The notes beneath the pieces are model-generated. The model worked only from the letters and a program-made list of their open reading frames with translations. It was not told the DNA's origin and made no database searches. The position numbers and the translations under genes are program-made. Positions 34,158 through 42,739 of a stretch of 64,000 nt of DNA are shown piece after piece (within the stretch, counting starts at the first letter, position 1; every line of letters starts with the position of its first letter). The DNA is from UMGS1663 sp963558185. Lineage in GTDB: Bacteria; Bacillota; Clostridia; TANB77; CAG-508. The stretch is from positions 1-64,000 of the forward strand of contig CAUWFE010000003.1 in assembly GCA_963558185.1 (NCBI GenBank). Direction: 5' to 3'.

Positions 34158-35219
34158 ATGAAACTAATAAAAGACCAAGTGCTGTATATAGATAATATAA
34201 AGTATGTAGTTGTTAACATGATAGAATTTGAAGAAGATCAATGGATATGGCAAGAATATGAAATCATAGATGAACACAGAATACACAAATGGTTAACAAT
34301 AGAAGAAAATGAGTATAATGAAATAGAATATTATTTATATACTACATATAGAACTTCATGTAATGGTACTGAAAAGGAATTTTCAGAAGCAGATAAAACC
34401 TATAGATTATATGACCAAGGAATTGCAAAAGTAAGAAACTATTTTGGAAATGCAGATGTAGATATGTTAGAAACTTGTGAATATTACGATTATATGAGCA
34501 TTACAGATAGAACTATAATTTCAATAGAAAAATGGATAGATGAAACAGAAAAGACCATAGGTGAAAAAATAGGTAAGCACAGAATAAAAGTGGTTGAACC
34601 TGAAGTAAAAGAAATAACTACTGAAGAAATAAATGAATTGAGACACCAAATTAATGGAAAACAAAAAGCAAAGAAAATAGCCAATACTATAGCAAGTATA
34701 GTTTTAGTATTCATAATATTAATTGGATTAACACCTATGTTTCAAAGTTTTTTTCAAAAAAAATCAATGCGAAAATATATAGAAAAAAGTAATAAATATA
34801 TATATGTAACATCTATTACAAACAATGTAAATAAAGAAAAAGCAAAGGTATATAAATCATTATTGCCTACTGTTGATTCAACAGTAAAAGATATAATTGA
34901 TGGAATACCAGATGCAATAAATAAAGTTACAAATAGTAATAGCACATCTAAGAGTATTAATAGTGATGTTGGAATACAAACAAGAGATGAATTTGCATAT
35001 GTATATAAAGAGAATTCAGAAATTTTTGTACAGGTATCGAAGAAAAAATATGTAAATAACTCTAGTTCAACATATCATTCACATCATAGTCGTAGGTATT
35101 ATAGTACATATAATAGTAGTGTAACAGATAAAAGTTATATGGATTATTCAAGTTCAGCTAGGCAAAAAAGTGTAAATAGCAGAACTTCAATGGGTGGAGG
35201 AACATCTTCAGGAAAATAA
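34158..35219 (+). CDS. DUF4178-type membrane protein, first gene of the polyamine/DUF350 set
   Basis: The 353-residue protein starts after AGAGGGGAAC. Residues ~1-150 are beta-rich with aromatic positions (YIDNIKYVVVNMIEF, WIWQEYEIIDEHRIHKWLTI), resembling DUF4178. A transmembrane helix lies at ~177-197 (TIASIVLVFIILIGLTPMF). The C-terminal tail is Ser/Tyr/His-rich and ends in SMGGGTSSGK, like the low-complexity tails of small membrane proteins. The next four genes (DUF350 twice, speE, speD) follow without gaps, so this is one operon. Confidence 0.72.
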   Translation: MKLIKDQVLYIDNIKYVVVNMIEFEEDQWIWQEYEIIDEHRIHKWLTIEENEYNEIEYYLYTTYRTSCNGTEKEFSEADKTYRLYDQGIAKVRNYFGNADVDMLETCEYYDYMSITDRTIISIEKWIDETEKTIGEKIGKHRIKVVEPEVKEITTEEINELRHQINGKQKAKKIANTIASIVLVFIILIGLTPMFQSFFQKKSMRKYIEKSNKYIYVTSITNNVNKEKAKVYKSLLPTVDSTVKDIIDGIPDAINKVTNSNSTSKSINSDVGIQTRDEFAYVYKENSEIFVQVSKKKYVNNSSSTYHSHHSRRYYSTYNSSVTDKSYMDYSSSARQKSVNSRTSMGGGTSSGK

Positions 35220-35235
35220 AGGAGGAAAAATAGTT

Positions 35236-35442
35236 ATGTATATAAATTGGGGAGAAATATTAAATACGATAATATATGCAGGAATAGGAACAGCATTAAT
35301 GATAGGATGCATGTATGTTTTTGATTTATTAGTTCCATATGATTTTAATAAGGAATTAAAAGAAAAAAATGTGGCAGCAGGTTTTATAATAGCTGGTATA
35401 TTTATTGCTATTGGTATAATAGTAAGAACTGTAATAAAATAA
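35236..35442 (+). CDS. DUF350 family small membrane protein (1)
   Basis: The 68-residue protein starts at 35236 after AAAGGAGGAAAAATAGTT; the upstream in-frame extension overlaps the previous gene and is not needed. It has two transmembrane helices (residues ~8-30 and ~45-66) joined by a loop containing DFNKELKEKNVAAGFIIAG. This is the DUF350 repeat unit, in which a conserved N-x-A-x-G precedes the second helix. A second DUF350 gene follows after 15 bases, so the two probably form a pair. Confidence 0.8.
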   Translation: MYINWGEILNTIIYAGIGTALMIGCMYVFDLLVPYDFNKELKEKNVAAGFIIAGIFIAIGIIVRTVIK

Positions 35443-35457
35443 TGGGGGAGTGAAAAC

Positions 35458-35664
35458 ATGGAAATTTTAGCAAAGATTATTGAAATGTTTATTTATGTAG
35501 CAATAGGAATTATGTTTTGCATAATAGGGTATAAAATTATACAATTAATTTTTAGAAAGAGTTTTAATATAAATGAAGAAATAAACAATTATAATAAAGC
35601 AGTTGGAATAATGCTATCAGGGATGTTTATAGGAATAGCTATTATTATGAGTGGTGTTTTATAA
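35458..35664 (+). CDS. DUF350 family small membrane protein (2)
   Basis: This 68-residue protein has the same two-helix plan as its neighbour: helix ~7-28, loop NIEEINNYNKAVGIMLSGMF-like (NKAVGIMLSG), helix ~48-67. GGGGGAGTGAAAAC precedes the ATG. Its stop codon is one base from the speE start. In other bacteria DUF350 proteins often carry both units in one chain; here they are split into two genes. Confidence 0.75.
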   Translation: MEILAKIIEMFIYVAIGIMFCIIGYKIIQLIFRKSFNINEEINNYNKAVGIMLSGMFIGIAIIMSGVL

Positions 35665-35665
35665 A

Positions 35666-37189
35666 ATGAAAATAAAAGAAGAAAAAGATTTTGACTACAG
35701 ACTACTATTAGTAACAACGCTATTAATATCAATTTGCTCTATAATCTATGAACTATTAATAAGTAGTATAAGCTCATATTTACAAGGGGATAGTATAACA
35801 CAGTTTTCAATAACAATAGGACTGTATATGAGTGCGATGGGAATAGGATCTTATTTATCTAAATTTATAAAAAATAAATTATTTAATAAATTTGTAATAA
35901 TTGAATTGTCTGTAGGTATATTAGGTGGATTTTCTAGTTTAATATTATTTATGTCAAATATATACACACAGATATATAGTTTAATAATGTATGCATTAAT
36001 AATATTAATAGGAATTTTTGTAGGGTTAGAAATACCTATATTAACTAGAATAATAGAGTCACATAAAAGTAATGTAAGAAAGAATTTAGCTAATATTTTT
36101 ACATTTGATTATATTGGTGGATTAATAGGTTCTATTGCATTTCCAATAATTCTATTTCCAAAATTAGGATTTATAACAACAGCTTTATTAGTAGGGAGTA
36201 TTAATATAATAGTTGCTTTGCTAATAATATTGAAATATAATGTTTATATAGAAAACTATAAAATTACAAGAAATATATCGATATTTTGTTTAGTTATAAT
36301 TGTTCTATTTTTATTTTCAGGAGAAATGATTACAAAGCAAATAGAAGAAGGATTATATAGAGATGATGTTATTTTAACAGAGCAAACGAGTTATCAAAAA
36401 ATAGTGTTAACAAAGCATAAAGATGATTTACGATTATTTTTAGATGGAAATTTACAATTTAGTAGTATAGATGAATATAGATATCATGAAGCATTAGTTC
36501 ATATACCAATGTTATATGCTAAATCACATCAAAATGTTTTAATATTAGGAGGAGGAGATGGACTAGCAGCAAGAGAAGTTTTAAAATATGATGATGTGGA
36601 AAATATAGTTTTAGTAGATATTGATAAAGAAATGACAGAATTATGTAAAAATAATGAACAAATATCTAAGCTAAATAATGATTCTTTGAAAAATGAAAAA
36701 GTGCAGGTAATAAATGATGATGCATATATTTTTGTACAAGAAAATCAACAAAAGTTTGATGTTATAATAATAGATTTTCCAGATCCTAATAATGAAACTT
36801 TGAACAAATTATATACAAATGTATTTTATAATTATATAAAAAATAATTTAACACCAGATGGAGTAATGGTGTGTCAGTCAACAAGCCCATATTACGCAAA
36901 AAAATCATTTTGGTGTATACATAAAACAATTAAAACACAATTTAATACAGTAAAATCATATCATTTACAAGTGCCATCATTTGGCGAATGGGGATTTAAT
37001 TTAGCTTTTAATGGTGAAAACACTATGAAAAAGTTGCAGATAAAAACACAGTATTTGACAGATGAAAATATATATTCACTATTTGAGTTTGGCAAAGATG
37101 AAATAATAGATTTAAGCACAATAGAGGAAAATAATATGTTTAAACCAGCTCTTATAACATATTATAATGATGAAGTTAGAAATTGGTAA
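35666..37189 (+). CDS. speE: Membrane-bound polyamine aminopropyltransferase (spermidine synthase-like)
   Basis: The enzyme transfers an aminopropyl group from decarboxylated S-adenosylmethionine to a polyamine. I start at ATG 35666, one base after the previous stop. The 507-residue protein has about seven transmembrane helices (residues ~1-220) before a soluble SpeE domain. That domain contains VLILGGGDGLAAREVLKYDD, VDIDKEMTELC, INDDAYIFV, and IIIDFPDPNNETLNKLYT. Soluble SpeE is ~280 residues, so this is the membrane-fused form. speD follows with a small overlap and would supply the substrate. Confidence 0.88.
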   Translation: MKIKEEKDFDYRLLLVTTLLISICSIIYELLISSISSYLQGDSITQFSITIGLYMSAMGIGSYLSKFIKNKLFNKFVIIELSVGILGGFSSLILFMSNIYTQIYSLIMYALIILIGIFVGLEIPILTRIIESHKSNVRKNLANIFTFDYIGGLIGSIAFPIILFPKLGFITTALLVGSINIIVALLIILKYNVYIENYKITRNISIFCLVIIVLFLFSGEMITKQIEEGLYRDDVILTEQTSYQKIVLTKHKDDLRLFLDGNLQFSSIDEYRYHEALVHIPMLYAKSHQNVLILGGGDGLAAREVLKYDDVENIVLVDIDKEMTELCKNNEQISKLNNDSLKNEKVQVINDDAYIFVQENQQKFDVIIIDFPDPNNETLNKLYTNVFYNYIKNNLTPDGVMVCQSTSPYYAKKSFWCIHKTIKTQFNTVKSYHLQVPSFGEWGFNLAFNGENTMKKLQIKTQYLTDENIYSLFEFGKDEIIDLSTIEENNMFKPALITYYNDEVRNW

Positions 37190-37205
37190 TTGGAGATGTA
37201 ATAAG

Positions 37206-37502
37206 TTGAAAGCAACAATGTACAATTATAATACGTGGATAAAATATGAAAAAGAAGAAATTTTAATACCAAAACTTGAAAAAATATTAGAAGAAAGTGG
37301 ATTCACAATAATTAAAAAAGTGGAACACTTTTTTGAAGTACAAGGATATACAGGAATATGGCTTTTAGCAGAAAGTCATTTTGCAGTACATACATTTCCA
37401 GAAGAAGATAAAATATATCTTGAAATTTCAAGTTGCGTAAAAAAATATTTTGATAGTTTTTTAGAAAAGTTTGAAAAAAATTTAAGTACTTATATGCTAT
37501 AA
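37206..37502 (+). CDS. speD: S-adenosylmethionine decarboxylase proenzyme-like, short form
   Basis: AdoMetDC makes the aminopropyl donor for SpeE. I choose TTG at 37206, 10 bases after GGAG (37192-37195), giving 98 residues; the longer frame begins inside speE. The key self-cleavage motif is present in LAESHFAVHTFPE (Glu-Ser-His; Ser would become the pyruvoyl group), as are the later EISSC cysteine and upstream HFFEVQGYTGIWLL. The usual bacterial class is ~120-130 residues, so the C-terminus is trimmed. A strong terminator follows at 37536-37567. Confidence 0.82.
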   Translation: MKATMYNYNTWIKYEKEEILIPKLEKILEESGFTIIKKVEHFFEVQGYTGIWLLAESHFAVHTFPEEDKIYLEISSCVKKYFDSFLEKFEKNLSTYML

Positions 37503-37535
37503 TCAAAAAAAGTTAATTTAATATATAGATAAGTA

Positions 37536-37567
37536 AAACCTCAGAAGTTTTAAAACTTCTGAGGTTT
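37536..37567. terminator. Bidirectional terminator between speD and rpsI
   Basis: AAACCTCAGAAGTTT pairs perfectly with AAACTTCTGAGGTTT. The A/T tails on both sides suit termination of speD (+) and of rplM-rpsI (-). Confidence 0.85.
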
Positions 37568-37590
37568 GATAGTTTTTGTATAAAATTATA

Positions 37591-37998
37591 TTATCTCTTA
37601 CTAAATTGTGGAGCTTTACGAGCTTTTTTAAGACCGTATTTTTTTCTTTCTTTCATACGTGGATCTCTTGTTAAGAATCCATTAGATTTTAAAACTGGTC
37701 TAAATTCAGCATTTGCTTCATTTAATGCTCTAGCAATACCATGACGAATAGCTCCTGCTTGTCCTGTAAATCCACCACCTATTACAGTAGCGATTACATC
37801 ATATTTTGATATTGTATTTGTAACTGTTAAAGGTTGTTTTACAATAACTTTTAAAGTTTCTGTTCCAAAATATTCATTAATATCTTTTCCATTAATAGTA
37901 ATAACGCCAGAACCTTCTACTAATCTAACTCTTGCGATAGATTTTTTTCTTCTTCCAGTTCCACAGAAAACGATTTTTTCTGATTTAGCTTTAGCCAT
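37591..37998 (-). CDS. rpsI: 30S ribosomal protein S9
   Basis: The 135-residue protein has the S9 landmarks: [38 protein letters not shown], and the basic tail [20 protein letters not shown] ending in QFSKR. It is encoded 42 bases after rplM on the minus strand in the standard rplM-rpsI operon. TAAGGAGGAAATTAAA precedes the ATG. Confidence 0.98.
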   Translation of the reverse strand: MAKAKSEKIVFCGTGRRKKSIARVRLVEGSGVITINGKDINEYFGTETLKVIVKQPLTVTNTISKYDVIATVIGGGFTGQAGAIRHGIARALNEANAEFRPVLKSNGFLTRDPRMKERKKYGLKKARKAPQFSKR

Positions 37999-38040
37999 TT
38001 TAATTTCCTCCTTAAATTTCTATCTTATTTTCTAATTATA

Positions 38041-38475
38041 TTAGAAATTCCACATTTCTGGTTTTTGAGCCATATTTTCATGTTCATTTCCAGCATAAAC
38101 TCTTAATTTTGTTAACATTTTTCTTCCTAAACTATTGTGTGGAAGCATTCCTTTTACAGCTAACATCATAGCTCTTTCAGGTTTTGTATTCATCATAACT
38201 CTAGCAGTAGTTTCTTTTAAACCACCAATATATCCTGAATGATGTCTGTAAATTTTTTGATCTAATTTTTTTCCAGTTAAAACTGCATCTTTACAATTAA
38301 TGATAATAACGTGATCACCATTATCCATATTAGGAGTATAAGTAGGTTTATGTTTTCCTCTTAATAATTTAGCAGCTTCTGTTGCAACTCTTCCTAATGG
38401 TTTATTTGCGGCGTCGATTATATACCATTTTCTTTCAATTTCACTTTTCTTTATACTATATGTAGTGTTGTTCAT
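38041..38475 (-). CDS. rplM: 50S ribosomal protein L13
   Basis: L13 binds 23S rRNA early in assembly. The 144 residues include [73 protein letters not shown] and the end AQKPEMWNF. It is the first gene of the rplM-rpsI operon. Its promoter lies at 38589-38617, giving a leader of about 105 bases. Confidence 0.98.
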   Translation of the reverse strand: MNNTTYSIKKSEIERKWYIIDAANKPLGRVATEAAKLLRGKHKPTYTPNMDNGDHVIIINCKDAVLTGKKLDQKIYRHHSGYIGGLKETTARVMMNTKPERAMMLAVKGMLPHNSLGRKMLTKLRVYAGNEHENMAQKPEMWNF

Positions 38476-38582
38476 GGTAAAAAATACCCTCCATTCATAA
38501 TATTATATTTATATGAAATCTTATTTATAACTACCGGGGAGAAGTTACAAATGAGATGACATTACAAAATTATTTTAATTGC
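38476..38582 (-). promoter_or_regulatory. 5' leader of rplM, possible L13-type autoregulatory leader
   Basis: The ~105-base untranslated region between the promoter and rplM contains a short G/C-rich island (CTTCTCCCCGGTAG on the minus strand) in otherwise AT-rich sequence and could fold. Firmicutes rplM genes often have an autoregulatory leader. I cannot confirm the fold by eye. Confidence 0.35.
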
Positions 38583-38588
38583 TATACT

Positions 38589-38617
38589 ATTCTAATACAA
38601 AAATGCTAGAAAGTCAA
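38589..38617 (-). promoter_or_regulatory. rplM-rpsI promoter
   Basis: On the minus strand TTGACT (38617-38612), 17 bases, TAGAAT (38594-38589). Confidence 0.7.
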
Positions 38618-38655
38618 CATTTTGAATAAAATTTGTAAAAATATTTAAATTTTTA

Positions 38656-38684
38656 TTGACTTTATTTTAAATTTATGATATAAG
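38656..38684 (+). promoter_or_regulatory. infC operon promoter
   Basis: TTGACT (38656-38661), 17 bases, TATAAG (38679-38684). It diverges from the rplM promoter. Confidence 0.7.
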
Positions 38685-38689
38685 TATAT

Positions 38690-38873
38690 GTAGTTTTTAA
38701 GTAGCAATCCATGCTCACCTTATCGTATAGAAAAAGGTTTATACTATATAATATCCTAAGCTATGTATAAATATAGATAGGAATATATGTAATATTTGAG
38801 ATGGATTGACTTATAAAATAAGTCAATTTTTTTATGCAACCAAGTTAGGCAAAAAAATCAGGAGGTGTTTTAT
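38690..38873 (+). promoter_or_regulatory. infC-rpmI-rplT leader with internal terminator (L20-leader type)
   Basis: The ~180-base leader contains a long-range pair (AATCCAT near 38706 with ATGGATT near 38801) and a perfect intrinsic terminator: ATTGACTTAT (38805-38814) with ATAAGTCAAT (38818-38827), then seven T. It ends 46 bases before the infC start. In Firmicutes, L20 binding to such a leader causes premature termination, giving feedback on this operon. Confidence 0.75.
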
Positions 38874-39383
38874 ATAAAACAAGATTTACTAATTAATGAA
38901 CAGATTAGAGCTAAAGAAGTTCAAGTAATTGATAATGAGGGTAACAAAATAGGTCCAATTTCAATTAATGAAGCATTAGATATGGCATATGACAAAAAAT
39001 TAGATTTAGTATTAGTTGCACCAAATGCAGAACCAAAAGTATGCAAATTAATGAACTATGGTAAATACAAATTTGAACAGTCAAAAAGAGAAAAAGAAGC
39101 TAAGAAAAAACAAAAAACATTGGAAATGAAAGAAATTAGAATTACACCAAATATTGAAGAACATGATTTTGGGTTTAAAGTAAAAAATGCTAAAAAATTT
39201 ATTGAAGATGGAAACAAAGTAAAAGTTACAGTTCGTTTCAGAGGAAGAGAACTAAACTATGTAAAATTAGGAGAAGAAACATTAAACGAATTCATAAAAG
39301 AAATGGAAGACGTTGCTACTCCTGAGAAAAAGCCAGTATTGGAAGGTAAAAATATGTTTATTATATTAGCAAAAAAATCTTAG
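38874..39383 (+). CDS. infC: Translation initiation factor IF-3, AUA start codon
   Basis: IF-3 checks start-codon pairing on the 30S subunit. The conserved N-terminus (KQDLLINEQIRAKEVQVID) is immediately preceded by ATA at 38874, with AGGAGGTG 6 bases before it. The in-frame GTG at 38865 overlaps this ribosome binding site and cannot use it, so AUA is the likely start, parallel to the AUU start of infC in other bacteria. The 169-residue protein has the N-domain (to ~75), the basic linker (KREKEAKKKQKTLEMKEIRI), and the C-domain with VKVTVRFRGRE. IF-3 rejects non-AUG starts, so this gives autoregulation. Confidence 0.95.
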   Translation: MKQDLLINEQIRAKEVQVIDNEGNKIGPISINEALDMAYDKKLDLVLVAPNAEPKVCKLMNYGKYKFEQSKREKEAKKKQKTLEMKEIRITPNIEEHDFGFKVKNAKKFIEDGNKVKVTVRFRGRELNYVKLGEETLNEFIKEMEDVATPEKKPVLEGKNMFIILAKKS

Positions 39384-39425
39384 AAATTTGCTAATAATAT
39401 ATAAAAAATGCAAGGAGGAATAATT

Positions 39426-39629
39426 ATGCCAAAGTTAAAAACAAACAAAGCTGCAAAGAAAAGATATTCATATACAGCAACAGGAAAGGTAAAAAGAACA
39501 AAAGCAAATAGAAGACATCGTTTAGCTACAAAAACACCAAGAGCAAAAGCTAGAGGAAAAGTTTTAGACGCATATGCAGATAAAACTTGTGAAGTAGGAA
39601 TTAAAAAATTACTACCATATGGAAACTAA
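39426..39629 (+). CDS. rpmI: 50S ribosomal protein L35
   Basis: The 67-residue basic protein reads PKLKTNKAAKKRYSYTATGK, then KRTKANRRHRLATKTPRAKA, matching L35. The start is at 39426 after AAGGAGGAATAATT. It is the middle gene of infC-rpmI-rplT. Confidence 0.97.
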   Translation: MPKLKTNKAAKKRYSYTATGKVKRTKANRRHRLATKTPRAKARGKVLDAYADKTCEVGIKKLLPYGN

Positions 39630-39661
39630 AATATAAAACAATTAAGGAAGGTGAATGAAAA

Positions 39662-40012
39662 ATGGCAAGAGTTAAAACAGCAGTAATTACTCGTAAAAAA
39701 CATAAAAAAGTATTAAAAAGAGCAAAAGGTTACTATGGAGCAAAACATTATAGATTTAGACAAGCAAAACAAGCTGTTATGAAATCAGGAATGTATGCAT
39801 ATGTAGGAAGAAAAGATAAAAAAAGTAACTTTAGAAAATTATGGATAGCTAGAATTAATGCAGCAGCTAGAATGAATGGAACAACATATAGCAAATTAAT
39901 TGCAGGGCTAAAAAAAGCAAATATAGTTGTAAATAGAAAAATGCTTGCAGATTTAGCAGTAACAGATCCAAAAGCTTTTACAGAAATAGCTGAAAAAGCA
40001 AAAAATGCATAA
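39662..40012 (+). CDS. rplT: 50S ribosomal protein L20
   Basis: L20 is an early 23S rRNA binder and the usual repressor of this operon. The 116 residues contain [56 protein letters not shown] and [29 protein letters not shown] precedes the ATG. The terminator at 40023-40059 ends the operon. Confidence 0.98.
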   Translation: MARVKTAVITRKKHKKVLKRAKGYYGAKHYRFRQAKQAVMKSGMYAYVGRKDKKSNFRKLWIARINAAARMNGTTYSKLIAGLKKANIVVNRKMLADLAVTDPKAFTEIAEKAKNA

Positions 40013-40022
40013 AAACAAAAAG

Positions 40023-40059
40023 CACACATACGCTAATTAAAGCACATGTGTGTTTTTTT
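40023..40059 (+). terminator. Terminator after rplT
   Basis: CACACAT (40023-40029) pairs with ATGTGTG (40046-40052), followed by a long T-run. Confidence 0.8.
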
Positions 40060-40121
40060 TATAAAATTATTATGGAATACATTGAGATGGAGTCTTAACA
40101 AAGAAAGGAATTCAATAAAAT

Positions 40122-40715
40122 ATGAGAATTGGAATTGATATTGATGGTGTTTTAACCAATTATGAAAATTTTATAAGAGTGTATGGAACAAAATTTAATT
40201 ATGAAGAAAATATAGAAATGAAAAATTTAGATTTTTCAAAATATGATGAACAAGAAACATATAATTGGACAAATGAACAATATGAAAAGTTTTGGAATCA
40301 ATATTTAGAGTGGTATGCTACAAAATATCCAGCAAGGGAGTATTCATCAGAAATATTAAAAACCTTAAAAAATAGAGGAAATGAAATAATTATTATTACG
40401 GCTAGAAATAACGAAGGTTTACCAAAAGAAAAACATCAAGAAATGAAAGTATTAGTAAAGCAATGGTTAAAAGAAAATGATATAATATATGATAAATTAA
40501 TTTTTTCAGAGAGCAGTAAACGAAAAATATGTATAGAAGAGAAGATAGATGTAATGGTAGACGATTCGCCATATGTTTTAGAAGAACTTAAAAATGATAT
40601 CAAAACAGTATGTTTTGATGCAAGTTACAATAAAAATATTGAAACTATAAGAGTTTATGAATGGTATCAATTATTACAAATTTTGACAAAACATAATAAA
40701 AGTATTATAATTTAA
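40122..40715 (+). CDS. HAD-superfamily 5'-nucleotidase-like phosphatase
   Basis: The 197-residue protein has HAD motif I as IGIDIDGVLTNYENF (DxDG with the nucleophile Asp at ~6 and second Asp at ~8), motif II as IIIITARNN, a Lys region near SSKRKICIEE, and motif IV as IDVMVDDSPYVLEEL. This matches the NT5C/YqfW group of small HAD phosphatases that act on nucleotides. The substrate cannot be read from sequence. AAAGGAATTCAATAAA precedes the ATG. Confidence 0.83.
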   Translation: MRIGIDIDGVLTNYENFIRVYGTKFNYEENIEMKNLDFSKYDEQETYNWTNEQYEKFWNQYLEWYATKYPAREYSSEILKTLKNRGNEIIIITARNNEGLPKEKHQEMKVLVKQWLKENDIIYDKLIFSESSKRKICIEEKIDVMVDDSPYVLEELKNDIKTVCFDASYNKNIETIRVYEWYQLLQILTKHNKSIII

Positions 40716-40731
40716 AAGATACTTATTAAAA

Positions 40732-41231
40732 ATGTTTTTCAGAATGGAGAAATTTAAAATGGAGTTATTACGGCAGTGGGAAGATGTAAAGACAAAGACA
40801 AAAAGAATTTTGGAACTTATAGAAACACAAAAAGTGTATTTCTATACTGTAAACGAAGGCAATAAGGAAGCTGCAAGAGATTTATATAACGAAGAAATTT
40901 TAGAATTTTCAAAATTATTTTATGATGTATATCATTCAATGGAAGATATAAAAAAAGCAGGGTATGAAGAAAAATTTATATACTTTCCAAGTAGAGAAAA
41001 CTGCAAAGTTATTTGCATGATTTTAGTTATACGTAATGCTTTGGGAAAATATCGTTTCCCATTATATGTGAAGTCTTCTGATCTGATATCTTAAAGAATT
41101 ATCATTTATACTTAAAAGATTTAGTGGAATTAATGTCAGAAAAAGATATTGATGAAGATATGAGATATTGGGCTATGCATGAGTTCTTAAAGTATCCGGA
41201 AGTTGAGTATGTTGTAAAAATTATATTATGA
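40732..41231 (+). pseudogene. Unknown protein gene, probably frameshifted near 41090
   Basis: An ORF from 40732 to 41094 encodes 120 residues ending SSDLIS. Directly after the last sense codons, a different frame stays open from 41091 to 41231 and encodes 46 residues with ordinary composition, including YLKDLVELMSEKDIDEDM and AMHEFLKYPEVEYVV. The whole span is 500 bases, one short of a multiple of three, consistent with a one-base deletion. The second part has no convincing ribosome binding site of its own. The family is not recognised. The alternative is two separate small genes. A strong terminator follows. Confidence 0.5.
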
Positions 41232-41238
41232 AAAACAA

Positions 41239-41264
41239 AAGGCTGTCATAAATTTGACAGCCTT
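41239..41264. terminator. Bidirectional terminator before the spoVA operon
   Basis: AAGGCTGTCA (41239-41248) pairs perfectly with TGACAGCCTT (41255-41264). It ends the broken plus-strand gene and the minus-strand spoVA operon. Confidence 0.8.
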
Positions 41265-41308
41265 AACCTTTTTATATAACAAATTAAATATATGCTAAAG
41301 TGATTTTT

Positions 41309-41695
41309 TTATTGCTTTTTAATTTTTGGTTTTGACATTATAGAAGCAATATATCCGAAGAAAATTGCAGCAGCAATTCCACCAGCAGCCATTTTAACAC
41401 CACCAATAAAAGCACCTAAAAGTCCACTTGTTTGAACTTCAGTAATTGCACCTTTGGCTAAATTTGCGCCAAAACCAGTTAATGGAACAGTAGCACCACA
41501 ACCAGCAAAATCTATAATGTATTGATATAAACCTAAGCCACCTAAAATAGCTCCAACAGTAACAAAAAGTACTAAAATCCTAGCAGAAGTTAACTTAGTT
41601 TTATCAATTAATATTTGTGCAATTACACAAATAAGACCACCAACAATAAAGCAACGTAACATTAAAGACCAGTCAATAGTTTGCAAAAAATCCAT
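41309..41695 (-). CDS. spoVAE: Stage V sporulation protein AE (SpoVAE)
   Basis: SpoVAE is a membrane part of the spore Ca-dipicolinate channel. The 128-residue protein has about four transmembrane helices and the family segments RCFIVGGLICVIAQILID, CGATVPLTGFGANLAKG and GGVKMAAGGIAAAIFFGYI. It is the last gene of the minus-strand operon, 10 bases after spoVAD. Confidence 0.94.
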   Translation of the reverse strand: MDFLQTIDWSLMLRCFIVGGLICVIAQILIDKTKLTSARILVLFVTVGAILGGLGLYQYIIDFAGCGATVPLTGFGANLAKGAITEVQTSGLLGAFIGGVKMAAGGIAAAIFFGYIASIMSKPKIKKQ

Positions 41696-41705
41696 ATTTA
41701 CCCCC

Positions 41706-42719
41706 TTATATTTTAGAGTTTTCTATACTAATAGCATGGGCAATACCAGGAATAGATTCTCCTTGTTGAGAACTAGTTGAATTCATAAGAGCACCAGTTG
41801 CAATTAGTAATAATTTATTTATTTTTTTATCTTGTAATAACTTATAAAAATATCCAGAAAATACAGTAGCAATACAAGCACAACCACTTCCACCAGAGTG
41901 AGTGTCTTGATTTTGTTTATCAAAAATTAATTTTCCACAATCATTGTGTAAATTATTTATATTATAACCTTTATTTTTACATAAATCTTGTAAGATATCA
42001 GAACCAACATAACCTAAATCACCAGTAACAATAGCATCATAATAGCTAGGTGCTCTGTTAGTATCTTGAAAATGAGTAATTAATGTATCAAAAGCAGCTG
42101 GAGCCATGGCAGCTCCCATATTATTTGCATCTTTAATTCCCATATCTACAATTTTCCCAGGAGTAATATGAGTTATAAAAGGACCATTCCCTTCTTCAGA
42201 AATAATAGCACTACCAGAACCAGTTACTGTCCATTGAGCAGTAGGAGGTCTTTGATTACCTAATTCTAGTGGAAAACGAAATTGTTTTTCTGCACTACAA
42301 AAATGACTAGATGCTGCACAAACAATATTCTTTGCGGCTTTAGAATCAACAAATACAGAAGCTAAACACATACTTTCTACAAATGTAGAACATGCACCGA
42401 AAACTCCAAAAAAAGGAATATTTATTTCTCTAAGACCAAAACTAGAAGAAATACATTGATTTAATAAATCACCCGCAAAACAAAAGTCAATATTTGTATT
42501 AGTAATATTAGATTTTGCAATAACAGCATTAACAGTTTCTTTTATTATTTTACTTTCAGCTTTTTCCCAGCTTTTTTCTCCCCAAAATTCATCTTCTAAA
42601 CAACGATCAAAATATTTAGCAAGAGGACCTTCACCTTCTTTAGGTCCTACAATAGATGCTACTTGAGTAATTGTAGGAAAATTATCCATTCTAATTGTTT
42701 GCTTTCCAAGCTTTTTCAT
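41706..42719 (-). CDS. spoVAD: Stage V sporulation protein AD (SpoVAD)
   Basis: SpoVAD is a thiolase-fold protein that binds dipicolinic acid. The 337 residues include FAGDLLNQCISSSFGLREI, FGVFGACSTFVESMCLAS (thiolase-like Cys region), GNQRPPTAQWTVTGSGSAI, and HSGGSGCACIATVFSGYFY. It lies between spoVAC and spoVAE with short gaps. AAAGGGATGAAATT precedes the ATG. Confidence 0.96.
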   Translation of the reverse strand: MKKLGKQTIRMDNFPTITQVASIVGPKEGEGPLAKYFDRCLEDEFWGEKSWEKAESKIIKETVNAVIAKSNITNTNIDFCFAGDLLNQCISSSFGLREINIPFFGVFGACSTFVESMCLASVFVDSKAAKNIVCAASSHFCSAEKQFRFPLELGNQRPPTAQWTVTGSGSAIISEEGNGPFITHITPGKIVDMGIKDANNMGAAMAPAAFDTLITHFQDTNRAPSYYDAIVTGDLGYVGSDILQDLCKNKGYNINNLHNDCGKLIFDKQNQDTHSGGSGCACIATVFSGYFYKLLQDKKINKLLLIATGALMNSTSSQQGESIPGIAHAISIENSKI

Positions 42720-42739
42720 AATTTCATCCCTTTCTTAAA

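Noticed and set aside
34158..35219. Secreted or wall-anchored adhesin because of the Ser/Tyr-rich tail
   Set aside because: There is no signal peptide and no sortase motif. The internal helix and operon context point to a membrane protein of the DUF350 set.
38476..38582. A defined riboswitch upstream of rplM
   Set aside because: No conserved riboswitch core could be recognised. Only a generic ribosomal-protein leader is plausible.
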